A stretch of DNA of 64,000 bases, taken from Acidobacteriota bacterium. Lineage in GTDB: Bacteria > Acidobacteriota > Holophagae > Holophagales > Holophagaceae. The notes below the pieces were generated by a model that saw nothing but the letters and a program-made list of their open reading frames with translations, had not been told where the DNA came from and did not search any database. Numbering within the stretch: position 1 is the first letter of the stretch; every line of letters starts with the position of its first letter. Positions 27,101-35,643 of the stretch are shown piece by piece. The stretch spans positions 558,001-622,000 of the forward strand of contig JACPUT010000006.1 in assembly GCA_016192145.1 (NCBI GenBank), written 5' to 3'. Made by a program: the position numbers and the translations under genes.

Positions 27101-27656
27101 CAACGTGGCGCTCTCCTGGTCCCACCTTGCGGCGCGGGATTCCGCGGGCTGCGTGGTGGATCGTCAGTCCCTGGCCTTCACGGTGGTGGACGGTGAGGCA
27201 AAACCGGGGGCCCCTGCGGGGGAGGCCAAGCGACTCACCCCGAAGCCGATCCAGAGTGATCCCGTGCTGGGGGCGGATGCCTACCTCGACCAGGATGCGC
27301 CCGGTGGGTACCAGCGCTACACGATCCGGGCCGTGGACAAGGTCGGCAACATCTCGGAGCCCAAGGGCGCCCTGGATGTCTGGATTCCCGGCGAAGCCCG
27401 ACCCGATGCCCCCACGGGCCTGGCCATCGCGGGGGGGCGCCTCACCTGGGCCGCCGTCTCCAACGCCCGGGGCTACAGCGTCTGGCGTTCATTCACGGGG
27501 GCCGAGGAGGACTACGAACAGATCAGCCCCCTGCTCGATGCGACGGAGGTGGGGTTCAACCTGCCCCCCCAGGGGACCCTGCATTTGAAGGTCGTTTCCC
27601 GCAGCGCCACGGGCATGCATCAGGCGGTATCCGTCGCGGTGGTGAGGACCCCCTAA
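24156..27656 (+). CDS. Large secreted protein with fibronectin type III repeats
   Basis: The 1166-residue product has a hydrophobic N-terminus (LTSLRLTPLALILALPPA). It has several FnIII-like modules, recognisable by strands such as VLLNWDAPPSDIITGYHVYR near 270, LVWEASPDPDLKSYEVYRA near 560, IQVQLEWARPTQGN near 770 and a terminal RLTWAAVSNARGYSVW near 1090. Stretches rich in Ala, Pro and Lys link the modules. These usually hold or present surface proteins or polymers. No catalytic domain is seen. The ATG at 24156 is uncertain; a GTG at 24147 is equally possible. Confidence 0.65.
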   Translation: MLTSLRLTPLALILALPPADPQAPVITRVSPTATARVVSPTAQVKALLLPPGKTQGSFHLNGLVRPDGKSIVLRWANTHGEMPTEGVTLYRMRLNERSPEWKLVNKKPVQFFRGDKAKDRIKAMRPESRNRLMSLFHSDLQYDPATKLRMARQPAADAKVKLNDLTPEKVADQFVKLRSSGRLAKSDMLALHARADSDAEAAEVLGLAYTDTPGKGQWRYKIVVKLPEGGSVEAACAKTFDVSTPTPVPTVTNLSAQSGNGKVLLNWDAPPSDIITGYHVYRAETVAGPWKKLTTSPVKVVKVEAEDPELSMQKALARGGAVEKEMKRNVGAPMTESKVREIQLAAREAAAMPGALPALSPALSTQIRDGVKSGRIPGAGPVSALSIYSDDRRAAGNGDLLNDHPYVYRVTTVDIAGFETSPDAAPLISGTPKDLDAPRVPGKPMLKAESDALGKLRGVQSARLQDPVIKDLNLALAAKQPMAPRDLSPLLKASGQPIPAATPAAPAAPAYLATTSLGQVKQLRASRLLATFPTQEMAAVAKASQLTSGADGSIPPAQLVWEASPDPDLKSYEVYRASGKGPLLKVASTPTPGWTDTGLEVGQSYRYAITAVDQRGNESEHSGEGVIEVCDGLLKAKLAVSGVVGKSTTAVLASAPGRKLMRPAGWVMKHGDLKLLKATAAPVKLASGIATGPVAAFKVPKSAKAPVANSPKGLGLGMAPAPKGSALVAGKVDATALKAVPNLKASARLRAPIPNLMLVEPAHPKEIQVQLEWARPTQGNPTEYVVYQAPQKTEWKSVPRPAMGISKAFSTKGVPTSGLALAPGALAALAPSPAGGITLKPGAIAAAATLPSAKGITVISTPELHALASQRRVATSGSGLRVAPARKDHRASLVSSVGPGEFTKVNDGQVTTERYAITFAADVAQYGGTSFYYRIQARTLEFGRWVEGPLSEAIEVQLPDVVAPPAPETSALDLQQGSADNFNVALSWSHLAARDSAGCVVDRQSLAFTVVDGEAKPGAPAGEAKRLTPKPIQSDPVLGADAYLDQDAPGGYQRYTIRAVDKVGNISEPKGALDVWIPGEARPDAPTGLAIAGGRLTWAAVSNARGYSVWRSFTGAEEDYEQISPLLDATEVGFNLPPQGTLHLKVVSRSATGMHQAVSVAVVRTP

Positions 27657-27846
27657 CCAATTCTTGGGCCAGTGCGGCGCGGACGCCATTCTCGAAATTG
27701 CTTTTGGCTTCCGGGTCGTTGGGGTGATAGCCCCGGATGGAGACTTCCACGGTCACCGCACCCGAGGATTTCAGGGCGATCAGGGGCGGGGTGCAGCCGA
27801 TCAGGAGGATGGGGAGCAGGATGAAGGGGAGGCGTCGCGACAGCAT
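27556..27846 (-). CDS. Small lipoprotein, possibly truncated
   Basis: The 96-residue frame starts with a textbook lipoprotein signal (MLSRRLPFILLPILLIGCTPP). The mature part, up to about residue 66, includes GAVTVEVSIRGYHPNDPE and a short helical section. The last third is Arg/Pro-rich and is antisense to the end of the FnIII gene (27556-27656), which suggests that the original 3' end was lost or the frame has shifted. It is the last gene after the acyltransferase on this strand. Confidence 0.45.
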   Translation of the reverse strand: MLSRRLPFILLPILLIGCTPPLIALKSSGAVTVEVSIRGYHPNDPEAKSNFENGVRAALAQELVRGSSPPRRIPPDACPWRCGKRPSNAGSPGGAG

Positions 27847-27872
27847 GGTTGGGGCAGCCTTGAAGTGAAGGT

Positions 27873-29189
27873 TCAGGGTTTGGTCGGCTTGAATGGCGTC
27901 CGCTTCGGAGCCTGCGCGGGCTCCGGCAGCACCTGGAGCAGGGCCTTCACCACCTGGTTGAGGGCGGGGATGCGGTGGCGCAGGAGGCAGCGCAGGGGCT
28001 GAGGTTTGGCGCCCAGCTTGGCCTTGGGTTCCAGGGCCGTGCGCCCCAGGGAGACCCAGGCGGCCTTGAGGTCGATGGCGTCCTCCACCAGCGCGTAGAG
28101 GAGGCGCAGGTAGAGGGGCAGGCCCGTGGCGGCGGCCTCCTTGTCGAAGCCCACGTAGTAGCCGATGGCGCCCTCGCCATCCTTCAGGGCGGTGATGAAG
28201 CCCAGCACCTTGCCCTGCTCCGGCGCGCGGAGGATGGTGGTGCGGAAGTCGCTGCCGAAGCGCTCGGCCAAGGTGGGGATCCACTGGGGGTGGATGGTCA
28301 TGAGCCGCATCTTCTGACGGTCGTGCACCTCGTGGTAGAGCGCATCGATGGCCGGGGCGTGGTGACGGAGACCGGCGGCATCGAGGCGCTCCGCGGTGAT
28401 TCCGGCGGCCTCCACATCCTTGATCTGCTTCTTGATGCCGGAGCGATAATCGCTCTTCAGGGCGGCCAGGTAGGCGTCGAAGCTGTCCCATTCGGGCCGC
28501 AGCTCCAGCACCATGTTGGGTTCCGTTTCGAAGGGCCGGAAGCTGAAGGGATGAAGGGCTTCATCCGCTTCCGCTTCGCGGAGCGAGAGATCCTTGATCA
28601 TCACGAGGTCCGTCTCGCCGAAGAGCTTGTCGGCGCGGCGGATGCGATAGAGGGCTTCGGCCACCCCGGGCCAGAGGGCCCTGGGGTCCTCGCCGGCCGC
28701 GAAGGCCACGCCCTGGGGCCCCCAGCCCAGCAGGTTGCCGCAGATGAGGATGCGCTGGCGGAGCTTGGCGAGGCCCTTGTCGCGCACCGCCTTGGCCCGG
28801 GTCGGCTCGGTGCGGGCGGGCAGGGCGGCGCCGTCGATGAAGAGGCTCTGGCAGGCCACGGCCGCCACGGGTTGGGCTCCGCGGTAGATGAGGGCGAAGT
28901 GGCCCTTCATGCCCTCGGGCCCGGCCGTTTCCAAGGCTTCGAGGTAGGGGCGTGAAAAGCAGACGCCGTGGCCCGCCACGAGGGCATCCCAATGGTCCGG
29001 GCGCAGCTGTCCCACACGGTCGGCGAAGGCGAATTCGAACCCCGAGGGGGCGTGGCGTTGTTTATGGGCGGCCACCGCGGCCCGGGCCTTGGCCGGAAGG
29101 GCCTTGGCTTTCGCAGGTAGGGCTCTGGCCTTGGCGGGTAGCGCCTTGGTCTTCTGGACGGCGGCCTTCACTCGGTCGCGCAGGGGCAT
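27873..29189 (-). CDS. FemAB-like/COG3146 predicted N-acyltransferase
   Basis: The 438-residue product is of the GNAT-fold peptidoglycan-type acyltransferase group: SRPYLEALETAG near 79, LICGNLLGWGPQG near 155 and LKSDYRSGIKKQIK near 250, with YVGFDKEAA and a late SLGRTALEPKAK segment. The N-terminal 45 residues are a run of ALPAKA(R/K) heptads with a basic charge, maybe a DNA/RNA- or membrane-contacting tail. Substrate and donor are unknown. The start at 29189 is supported by the continuous repeat. Confidence 0.7.
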   Translation of the reverse strand: MPLRDRVKAAVQKTKALPAKARALPAKAKALPAKARAAVAAHKQRHAPSGFEFAFADRVGQLRPDHWDALVAGHGVCFSRPYLEALETAGPEGMKGHFALIYRGAQPVAAVACQSLFIDGAALPARTEPTRAKAVRDKGLAKLRQRILICGNLLGWGPQGVAFAAGEDPRALWPGVAEALYRIRRADKLFGETDLVMIKDLSLREAEADEALHPFSFRPFETEPNMVLELRPEWDSFDAYLAALKSDYRSGIKKQIKDVEAAGITAERLDAAGLRHHAPAIDALYHEVHDRQKMRLMTIHPQWIPTLAERFGSDFRTTILRAPEQGKVLGFITALKDGEGAIGYYVGFDKEAAATGLPLYLRLLYALVEDAIDLKAAWVSLGRTALEPKAKLGAKPQPLRCLLRHRIPALNQVVKALLQVLPEPAQAPKRTPFKPTKP

Positions 29190-29244
29190 GGAAACTCCGG
29201 TAGGAATTCCAGCCTATCCCGCGCGGGCGGGGCTTGAAAGGAAG

Positions 29245-30006
29245 CTAGTGGTGGGAGGCCTCGGCCACGGAGAGGGGCTTGAAGAAGCTCACTTTGCCGC
29301 TGGCGAGGTCATAGACGGCGGGCACCACCCACACCTTGTCGCTGCCGACGAGGTGGCGCACCTCCGCGCTGCGATCCACGAGGATCTGGGCCTGGCGCTT
29401 GGCGTTCTGCTCCACGAGGCGGGCTAGGTAGGCGGCGCCGTCCTCGTTGGGGTCGGCGGGGTTGGTCTCCAGCAGGCCCGCCATGCCCGCCTGGAAGGCC
29501 CAGAGGTTGCCGGGCAGGGGCTTGCCCTTGGCGTCCCGCACGGCTTTCACGGCGCCACAGGAGGCGTGGCCCAGCACGATGACCACCTTGGATCCCAGGT
29601 GCTCCACGGCATAGTCCACGGAGGCGATGCCACCGGGCTCCAGGAGCTCGCCCGCCACGCGGATGGTGAAGAGGCGGCCCATCTCCTGATCGAAGACGAG
29701 GTTGTCGGGCACCCGGCTATCGGAGCAGGTGACGATCACGGCGAAGGGGGACTGACCCTTGGCCAATTCGCCGCGCCGCCCCGCATCCTTCGCCGTTTCC
29801 AAGGTCCGGCTGCGCTTGGAGTTGACGAAGCGGGAATTGCCGGACTGGAGCTCCGCCAGGGCGGCGCTGGGGCTATCGGGGTTATCCGAGGGGGCAGCGG
29901 AGGAAGTGGCTTTCCCTTTGGGTTCGGCCTTGGGCGCACCGTGTTCCTGACCGCAGAGGGGCGATGCGAGGAGCAGGATGAGGGCAGGGAAAGTCGTTTT
30001 GCGCAT
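29245..30006 (-). CDS. Periplasmic beta-class carbonic anhydrase
   Basis: Interconverts CO2 and bicarbonate. The 253-residue product has the zinc ligands of beta-class enzymes: VTCSDSRVPD (Cys and the Asp-Arg dyad) near residue 96 and GHASCGAV (His and Cys) near 152. Unlike the usual cytoplasmic enzyme it carries a signal peptide (residues 1-19, LILLLASPLCGQ) and an Ala/Ser-rich linker, so it acts in the periplasm. CAGGAGG before the ATG at 30006 decides this start over the longer frame. Divergent from the Omp85-like gene. Confidence 0.9.
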   Translation of the reverse strand: MRKTTFPALILLLASPLCGQEHGAPKAEPKGKATSSAAPSDNPDSPSAALAELQSGNSRFVNSKRSRTLETAKDAGRRGELAKGQSPFAVIVTCSDSRVPDNLVFDQEMGRLFTIRVAGELLEPGGIASVDYAVEHLGSKVVIVLGHASCGAVKAVRDAKGKPLPGNLWAFQAGMAGLLETNPADPNEDGAAYLARLVEQNAKRQAQILVDRSAEVRHLVGSDKVWVVPAVYDLASGKVSFFKPLSVAEASHH

Positions 30007-30122
30007 GGGGCCTCCTGGAACTGAACCCTTCTTCGGGTCCGGGGCCGGGGGGGGTGAGATCGGGCTCAAGCCCCCGAGGCGTCCCTTCGAGGGCAGACTT
30101 GGAAATCGCACCGGGAGGTCCG

Positions 30123-31766
30123 ATGCTCCAGAGGCTCCACCGCCTGACCTTGCCCTTGCTGGGCGGGATGGGGCTGTGGGCCCAATCGCCGGAGGTCCCT
30201 CCGGACGCGTGGGAGCGGCTCGAGGCCCTCGGCGCGCGCTATTCGGCCGTGGAGATCCGCATCGGCCCGGTCTTCGATCCCGCCCGCCCCCATGAGGATC
30301 ACTGGATCGGGCGCACCGCCAACGCCCTGCACCTGGAGACGCGCGAACAGGTGGTGGCCCGGGAGATCCCCTTCAAGGCGGGGGACCGCGTCGTGGCCCG
30401 GGAGGTGCGGGAGGCGGCGCGATACCTCCGGAGCTTCCGCTTCCTCAAGGAGGCCTCCATCGAGCCGGTGGTGGAGGCGGATGGGCGGGTCCGCGCCGTG
30501 GTGCGGACCGAGGATGCCTGGACGCTGAAGGTGAGCGGAGGCGCTTCCCAGGTGGGGGGGCAGCGGAGCTTCGGGTACTCGATCAAGGAGGCGAACCTCC
30601 TGGGCCTGGGGAAGGACCTGACCGTGAGCCATGAGCGGATCACGGAGCGATCCACGGACACCCTGCTCTATCAGGACCGCCAGTTCTTCGGAAGCTCCTG
30701 GACCCTGGGTGCCCAGTACCAGACGCTCTCGGACGGGAGGACCCGCGCCCTGGAGATCGGCAGGCCCTATCGCAGCCTGGACACGCCCTGGTCCGCGTCC
30801 TTCAATCTGGGATCCACGGATTCCCTCGCCTCCATCTACAACCTGCGGCGGACGGCCTTCGAATATCCCTCGAAGATCGACTGGGTTCGCATGGAAGGGA
30901 CCTGGGCCCGTGCTCCGAGGGGAAACCGCGTGGTGCGGGTGGGCGGTGGGCTGGACCTGTTGCGGATCGTGAGGGAACCCTTCCGCGTCGTGGATGGCCT
31001 GGCCATGGCGGAGGGTCCCCTGCCGGATCCCACCGTGGAATCGAAGCGCCGCCAGGGCTTCCACCTGACCCTCGGCGTCTACGAGGATGCCTTCCAGACC
31101 TTCCGGGATCTCGCGGGAATGAGCCACACCGAGGACTACAACCTGGGGTGGGAGGGCACCTTGCGCATGGGCCTCTACACCAAGCTCCTGGGCAGCCAGG
31201 CGCAGGGCCCCTTCTTCGGCGCCAGCCTCCGCAAGGGTTGGAGGGCCGGCCCCGAGGTGCTGCTGCTGATGGAGGGCAAGGCCGGGGGCCGGCGCGAAAC
31301 CGGGGGGTGGCGGGATGCCCTGGTCTCGAGTGCCTTCACGGCCTATCACCACGGGATGCCCTACCTGACCCAGGCCGCGAACCTGCAAGTGGACCTGGCC
31401 CGGCGGCCCGACCCCGAGAACCTGCTCTACCTCGGGGGGATGGAGGGCCTCCGGGGGTATGCCAACCACCTGCTCCTGGGCGACCGCCGGTGGGTGCTCT
31501 CCCTCGAGGAACGGCCCATCACCAACCTCAACTGGCTGGGCATCTTCCGGGTGGGGTTCGTGGTCTACGCCGATGCGGGCGCCATCCGCCGCATCGACAC
31601 GGGGAAGTGGAGCCGCACCTACGTGGACGTGGGCGGCGGGCTCCGCTTCGGGGATCTGAAGAGCTCCATCGGGCGCATCTTCCTCGTCACCCTCGCCTAT
31701 CCGCTCCGCCGGGAACCGGGCATGGAATCCCATCAGATCGTGGTCGGCAACGTGGTGAGATTCTGA
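30123..31766 (+). CDS. Omp85/BamA-superfamily outer-membrane protein
   Basis: The 547-residue product has a signal peptide (TLPLLGGMGLWAQ), a POTRA-like segment (about residues 70-145, with IPFKAGDRVVAREVREAARYLRS and LKEASIEPVVE) and a long C-terminal beta-barrel that includes the family-type ending LAYPLRREPGMESHQIVVG and a final Phe. It has fewer POTRA domains than BamA, so it is more like TamA/FhaC-type relatives or a lineage-specific variant. Cargo unknown. GGGAGG stands before the ATG at 30123. It meets the MacB-like gene tail to tail, 26 bases apart. Confidence 0.75.
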   Translation: MLQRLHRLTLPLLGGMGLWAQSPEVPPDAWERLEALGARYSAVEIRIGPVFDPARPHEDHWIGRTANALHLETREQVVAREIPFKAGDRVVAREVREAARYLRSFRFLKEASIEPVVEADGRVRAVVRTEDAWTLKVSGGASQVGGQRSFGYSIKEANLLGLGKDLTVSHERITERSTDTLLYQDRQFFGSSWTLGAQYQTLSDGRTRALEIGRPYRSLDTPWSASFNLGSTDSLASIYNLRRTAFEYPSKIDWVRMEGTWARAPRGNRVVRVGGGLDLLRIVREPFRVVDGLAMAEGPLPDPTVESKRRQGFHLTLGVYEDAFQTFRDLAGMSHTEDYNLGWEGTLRMGLYTKLLGSQAQGPFFGASLRKGWRAGPEVLLLMEGKAGGRRETGGWRDALVSSAFTAYHHGMPYLTQAANLQVDLARRPDPENLLYLGGMEGLRGYANHLLLGDRRWVLSLEERPITNLNWLGIFRVGFVVYADAGAIRRIDTGKWSRTYVDVGGGLRFGDLKSSIGRIFLVTLAYPLRREPGMESHQIVVGNVVRF

Positions 31767-31792
31767 CCCCAGCCCCAGCCGGGATCACGCCG

Positions 31793-33079
31793 TCATTCGT
31801 ACCGCAGCGCCTCGATGGGGTCCTGCTTGGCGGCCTTCACCGCCGGCCACAGCCCGAACCCGATGCCCACGGCGGTGCTCACCCCGAAACCGAGGAACAC
31901 GCTCCAGAGGGGGGCCGCGGCGGGGAATTCGAGCAGGGCCTTCACCAACTGGGGGATCCCCAGGCCGATGGCGATGCCCACGGCCCCGCCCACGCTGGTG
32001 AGGGCGACGGCCTCCACGAGGAACTGGGCCGCGATGTCGGCGCGCTTGGCGCCCAGGGCCTTCCGCACGCCGATCTCCCGGGTGCGCTCGGTGACGGTGA
32101 CCAGCATGATGTTCATGACGCCCACGCCGCCCACGAGGAGGGCGATGGAGGCGATGAGGATCATGGCCCCGGCGATGCCGCTGGTGACCTGCTGGAAGGT
32201 CTTGAGGTTGCCCTCGCTGGTGAAGATGGCGAAGTCGTTGGGCTCGCTGGCCTTCAATCCCCGGCGGGCGCGGAGGATGGCCGTGCCCTGGTCCATCATC
32301 TCGTACATGCGGGCCGGATCCTTGGGCACGGTGGCGATGTGGATGGTGTCGCCGCCGCCGTTCTTCACCTGGGGCCACATCTCGTCGAATGTGGAGATGG
32401 GCATCAGGAGGATGTTGTCGGCGCTGCCGCCGAAGAGGCCGCCCTTCTTCTCCAGCACCCCGATGATGGTGAAGGGGACGCCGTTCACGTAGACCTGCCG
32501 CCCCAGGGGATCCTTCCGATCGAACAGGATCTGGACCACGTCATCGCCCACCACGCAGACGCGGGTGGCGTGGGTGACGTCCGCATCCACGAGGAAGCGG
32601 CCGTCGGACACCGCGGAGTTGTTGGAGGGCGCGTAGTCGGGGTTGGTGCCGCAGATGGTGGGGGCGTTGGCTTCCTTGCCCTTCTCGTTCTTCACGACCA
32701 CGGAGGCGCCGGCGGGACCGAAGAGGTAGCGTTCCTGGCTCACGGAGGAGGCCAGGGTGTTCAGTTCTTTCAGTGCCTTGGCGTCCTCCACCGTGAGGTC
32801 CTTCCGGCGCAGCTGATCCTCGGGCAGGCGCCCGCCGCCGCCGAAGCGGGGCTCGTATTTCTGGTACTGGACGAGGGTGGTGCCGAAGCTGGAAAAGCTG
32901 TCCGTGACGGCCGCGTTGAAGCCCGCGACGAAGCTCACCATGGCGATGACGGTGGCGACCCCTGCCACGATGCCGAGCAGGGTGAGGAAGCTGCGCAGCT
33001 TCTGCGCCTTCATGGCGCGGAAGGCGAAGGCGATGTTCTCGGTGCCGATGGCGCGGAGGAGGGCAGGGCGATGCATCAT
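31793..33079 (-). CDS. ABC transporter permease, MacB/FtsX type (second of two)
   Basis: The 428-residue product has an N-terminal TM helix (about residues 28-50, LRSFLTLLGIVAGVATVIAM), a periplasmic MacB_PCD domain and three C-terminal TM helices with the conserved NIMLVTVTERTREIGVRKA loop, all typical of FtsX-family permeases. There is no ATPase domain, unlike full-length MacB. It probably forms a heterodimer with the adjacent permease. The start is 5 bases after the stop of the upstream permease, same operon as the MacA-like adaptor. Confidence 0.85.
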   Translation of the reverse strand: MMHRPALLRAIGTENIAFAFRAMKAQKLRSFLTLLGIVAGVATVIAMVSFVAGFNAAVTDSFSSFGTTLVQYQKYEPRFGGGGRLPEDQLRRKDLTVEDAKALKELNTLASSVSQERYLFGPAGASVVVKNEKGKEANAPTICGTNPDYAPSNNSAVSDGRFLVDADVTHATRVCVVGDDVVQILFDRKDPLGRQVYVNGVPFTIIGVLEKKGGLFGGSADNILLMPISTFDEMWPQVKNGGGDTIHIATVPKDPARMYEMMDQGTAILRARRGLKASEPNDFAIFTSEGNLKTFQQVTSGIAGAMILIASIALLVGGVGVMNIMLVTVTERTREIGVRKALGAKRADIAAQFLVEAVALTSVGGAVGIAIGLGIPQLVKALLEFPAAAPLWSVFLGFGVSTAVGIGFGLWPAVKAAKQDPIEALRYE

Positions 33080-33083
33080 GTCC

Positions 33084-34310
33084 TCACTCGGCTCGGATGG
33101 CGTCGATGACGATGAGACGGGAGGCCCGCAAGGCGGGGAGGAAGCCCGCGGCGAGGCCCACGAGGGTGCTGAGGATCACGCTGGTGGCGATGATGGGCAG
33201 CGTCACCTGGGCGGGGAAGCCCGTGATGGCGTGGACGCCCATGACGCCCAGGGTGCCGAGCAGCACGCCGAGGATGCCGCCGAAGAGGCTGAGCAGGGCC
33301 GCTTCCAGCAGGAACTGTCGGCGGATGTCCTTCTTGCGGGCGCCCAGGGCCATGCGGATGCCGATTTCCGGAGTCCGCTCGGCGACGCTGACCAGCATGA
33401 TGTTCATGATCACGATGCCGCCCACGCCGAGGGAGACGGAGGAGATCAGCACGAGCAGGATGAAGGCGGCGCCGCTGATGGCCTTCCAGAGCTCCTGGAG
33501 GGCCTCCTGGTTGAGGATGCCGAAGGGATCGGGGGCGGACCAGGAGGTGTGGCGGAGGGAGCGGAAGAAGGCGCGCACCTCATCCTGGCTGGCCGGCAGC
33601 CCCTCCACGCCGCCCCGGGCCTTCACGTAGATCTCGAGGCTCTGGTTGGGGGGCATGAAGTTCTTCCGGTAGACCTGGATGGGGATGTAGATGCGGCCGT
33701 CCTGGTTGAAGCCGATGCTCCGACCCTGCTTGGGCATCACGCCGATCACGCGGAAGGGCAGGCCCCCCACGAGGATGGTGTGGCCCAGGGGATCCTGGTA
33801 GGGGAACAGCTCCTCCCGGGTGTTGGCGCCGATGACGGCCACGTTGGAGGCGGCGCTGACCTCGGATTCCGAGAAGAAGCGGCCGCCCTCGAACTCGAGG
33901 CTGAAGAGGTCCGCGAAGTTGGCGGTGGAGCCCACCACCTGGACATCGGGGAGGCGCCTGTCGCCATTGCGGATCGCGAGGGTCGTGCCGGTGCCGCTGC
34001 CGACCTGGGCCACGGTGGGCAATTCCGCGGCCACGAGGCGCTCGTACTCTTGGAATCGGATGGGCGGGCGTTTCACGGCCTGCAGGAACTCCTCGCGGCC
34101 CCGGATGATCCCGAACTTCGTGAGGATGTAGACGTCGGGCCCCATCACGATGACCTTTTCGGCCACGTAGCGGTTGAGGCCGCTGATGACGCCCACCACG
34201 CCCACGATGGTGGACACGCCGATGATGATGCCCAGCAGGGTGAGGAAGCTGCGCATCTTGTGGGCCCGGATCGCCCGGAGGGCGATGCCGAAGAGTTCCT
34301 GGAGGTTCAT
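33084..34310 (-). CDS. ABC transporter permease, MacB/FtsX type (first of two)
   Basis: The 408-residue product has the same layout as its neighbour: an N-terminal helix (MRSFLTLLGIIIGVSTIVGV), a periplasmic domain and the C-terminal helices with NIMLVSVAERTPEIGIRMA and an ALRASRLIVIDAIRAE end. With the other permease and the adaptor it would make a tripartite exporter of peptides, lipids or antibiotics; the substrate is unknown. No nucleotide-binding subunit is encoded nearby. It starts 9 bases after the stop of the adaptor gene. Confidence 0.85.
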   Translation of the reverse strand: MNLQELFGIALRAIRAHKMRSFLTLLGIIIGVSTIVGVVGVISGLNRYVAEKVIVMGPDVYILTKFGIIRGREEFLQAVKRPPIRFQEYERLVAAELPTVAQVGSGTGTTLAIRNGDRRLPDVQVVGSTANFADLFSLEFEGGRFFSESEVSAASNVAVIGANTREELFPYQDPLGHTILVGGLPFRVIGVMPKQGRSIGFNQDGRIYIPIQVYRKNFMPPNQSLEIYVKARGGVEGLPASQDEVRAFFRSLRHTSWSAPDPFGILNQEALQELWKAISGAAFILLVLISSVSLGVGGIVIMNIMLVSVAERTPEIGIRMALGARKKDIRRQFLLEAALLSLFGGILGVLLGTLGVMGVHAITGFPAQVTLPIIATSVILSTLVGLAAGFLPALRASRLIVIDAIRAE

Positions 34311-34319
34311 GGAACCTCC

Positions 34320-35543
34320 CTAGCTCTTCTTGGCGTCGTCGCGGGCGGGCTTCTTCTCCTCGCGGAGCTTCTCGCTGCCCTTCAGATCGCGCAGGACGCG
34401 CTGGGGGCCGGTGACGACCTTTTCACCGCCCTGGAGCCCTTCGGTGACCTCCACCTTCATATCGCCCAGGAGGCCCGTCTTCACGTGCCGGAACTCGGCC
34501 TTGCCCTCCTTGAACAGCCACACGCCTTCCTCCTCGCGGGGCTGGCCGGGCTTGAAGCTCTCCCCGGCCTTGAGCTTGATCTCGCGGCTCACGAGGGATT
34601 GGTAGGGGATGGCGAGGGCGCTGGGGCGGCTGCCGGTGAAGATGTCGGCCTGGGCGCTGAGGCCGGGCTTGATGGTGAGGGGCGGGTTCTTGATGCGGAC
34701 CTTCACCTTGAACTTGATGGCCTCGTTGACGCCCGCCTTCACGATGGGGCTGCCGCCCACTTCCGTGACCTCGCCCTGGAAGATCTGGTTGGGATAGGCG
34801 TCGATGCGCACCTGGGCTTCCTGGCCCAATTTCACGGAGGGGATGGAGGCTTCGTCCACTTCCATCTCCGCCTCGATCTTGCTCATGTCGCTGATGGTGA
34901 GCAGCACGGTGCCGGGCTGGTTCTGGACGCCGATGACGGCGGTCTCGCCCTGCTCGATGCGGCGGGCGGTGACGACGCCATCCATGGGCGCGGTGATGGT
35001 GGCGTAGTTGAGGCTCACGCGGGCCTCGGCCACGCCGGCGCGGGCCTGGTCGAGGCGCCGCTGGGCGGAGAGGGCGCTGTTCTCGGCGGTCACCAGGTTG
35101 GTGCGCTGGAGCTCGAAATCCGCCTGGCTGATGATGCCTTCCTTGCGGTTGCGCTCCGCGCGGCTGAAATCGGCCTTGGATTGGGCGAAGCGGGCCTTCG
35201 CGCTCTCCAGATCCTGGGTGAGGGCCTGCATGGAGGCCTCGGCGCCCGCCGTGGTGGCTCGCGAGCGGGAGGGATCGATCTCCATGAGGAACTGGCCCTT
35301 CTTGACCTCATCCCCTTCGCGGACGGCCAGGCGGGTGACCTTGCCCATCATGTTGGCGCTGATATCCACCTTGGTGACGGCCTGTACCTTGCCATTGGCG
35401 CTGACCTTCGCCTGAAGGGCCTCCCGCTCCACGGAGGCCAGCTGGACGCCCAGCCCCTTATCGCCGCTGCTGGCGGCCAGGCCCACGACGAGGAGGAGGG
35501 CGATGCCGCCACCGATCGCGAGGAGCTTCTTCTTCTTGGTCAT
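34320..35543 (-). CDS. MacA-like periplasmic adaptor (membrane fusion protein)
   Basis: The 407-residue product has an N-terminal TM anchor (KLLAIGGGIALLLVVGLAA), the lipoyl/barrel-sandwich halves (VSANGKVQAVTKVDISA near 50 and ATITAPMDGVVTAR near 180), a helical hairpin between them (about 90-170, with many Ala/Lys heptads) and a beta-barrel after it. It links an inner-membrane ABC permease to an outer-membrane channel. First gene of the minus-strand three-gene unit. I chose the ATG at 35543, which has GGGAG upstream; a start 9 codons earlier is possible. Confidence 0.85.
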   Translation of the reverse strand: MTKKKKLLAIGGGIALLLVVGLAASSGDKGLGVQLASVEREALQAKVSANGKVQAVTKVDISANMMGKVTRLAVREGDEVKKGQFLMEIDPSRSRATTAGAEASMQALTQDLESAKARFAQSKADFSRAERNRKEGIISQADFELQRTNLVTAENSALSAQRRLDQARAGVAEARVSLNYATITAPMDGVVTARRIEQGETAVIGVQNQPGTVLLTISDMSKIEAEMEVDEASIPSVKLGQEAQVRIDAYPNQIFQGEVTEVGGSPIVKAGVNEAIKFKVKVRIKNPPLTIKPGLSAQADIFTGSRPSALAIPYQSLVSREIKLKAGESFKPGQPREEEGVWLFKEGKAEFRHVKTGLLGDMKVEVTEGLQGGEKVVTGPQRVLRDLKGSEKLREEKKPARDDAKKS

Positions 35544-35643
35544 GGCAAAGGTCTCCCGTGGAGGGTGCATAGAGGGTTCGGGCGGGAGGGGCGGAGGTTT
35601 AGGGGGGTTGACGGGAGGCCGTAAATAGAAAACACTTTCATTT

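Noticed and set aside
29050-29190. Tandem DNA repeats taken for a CRISPR or a mobile-element end
   Set aside because: The repeats are in frame and encode the ALPAKA tail of the acyltransferase; there are no spacers.
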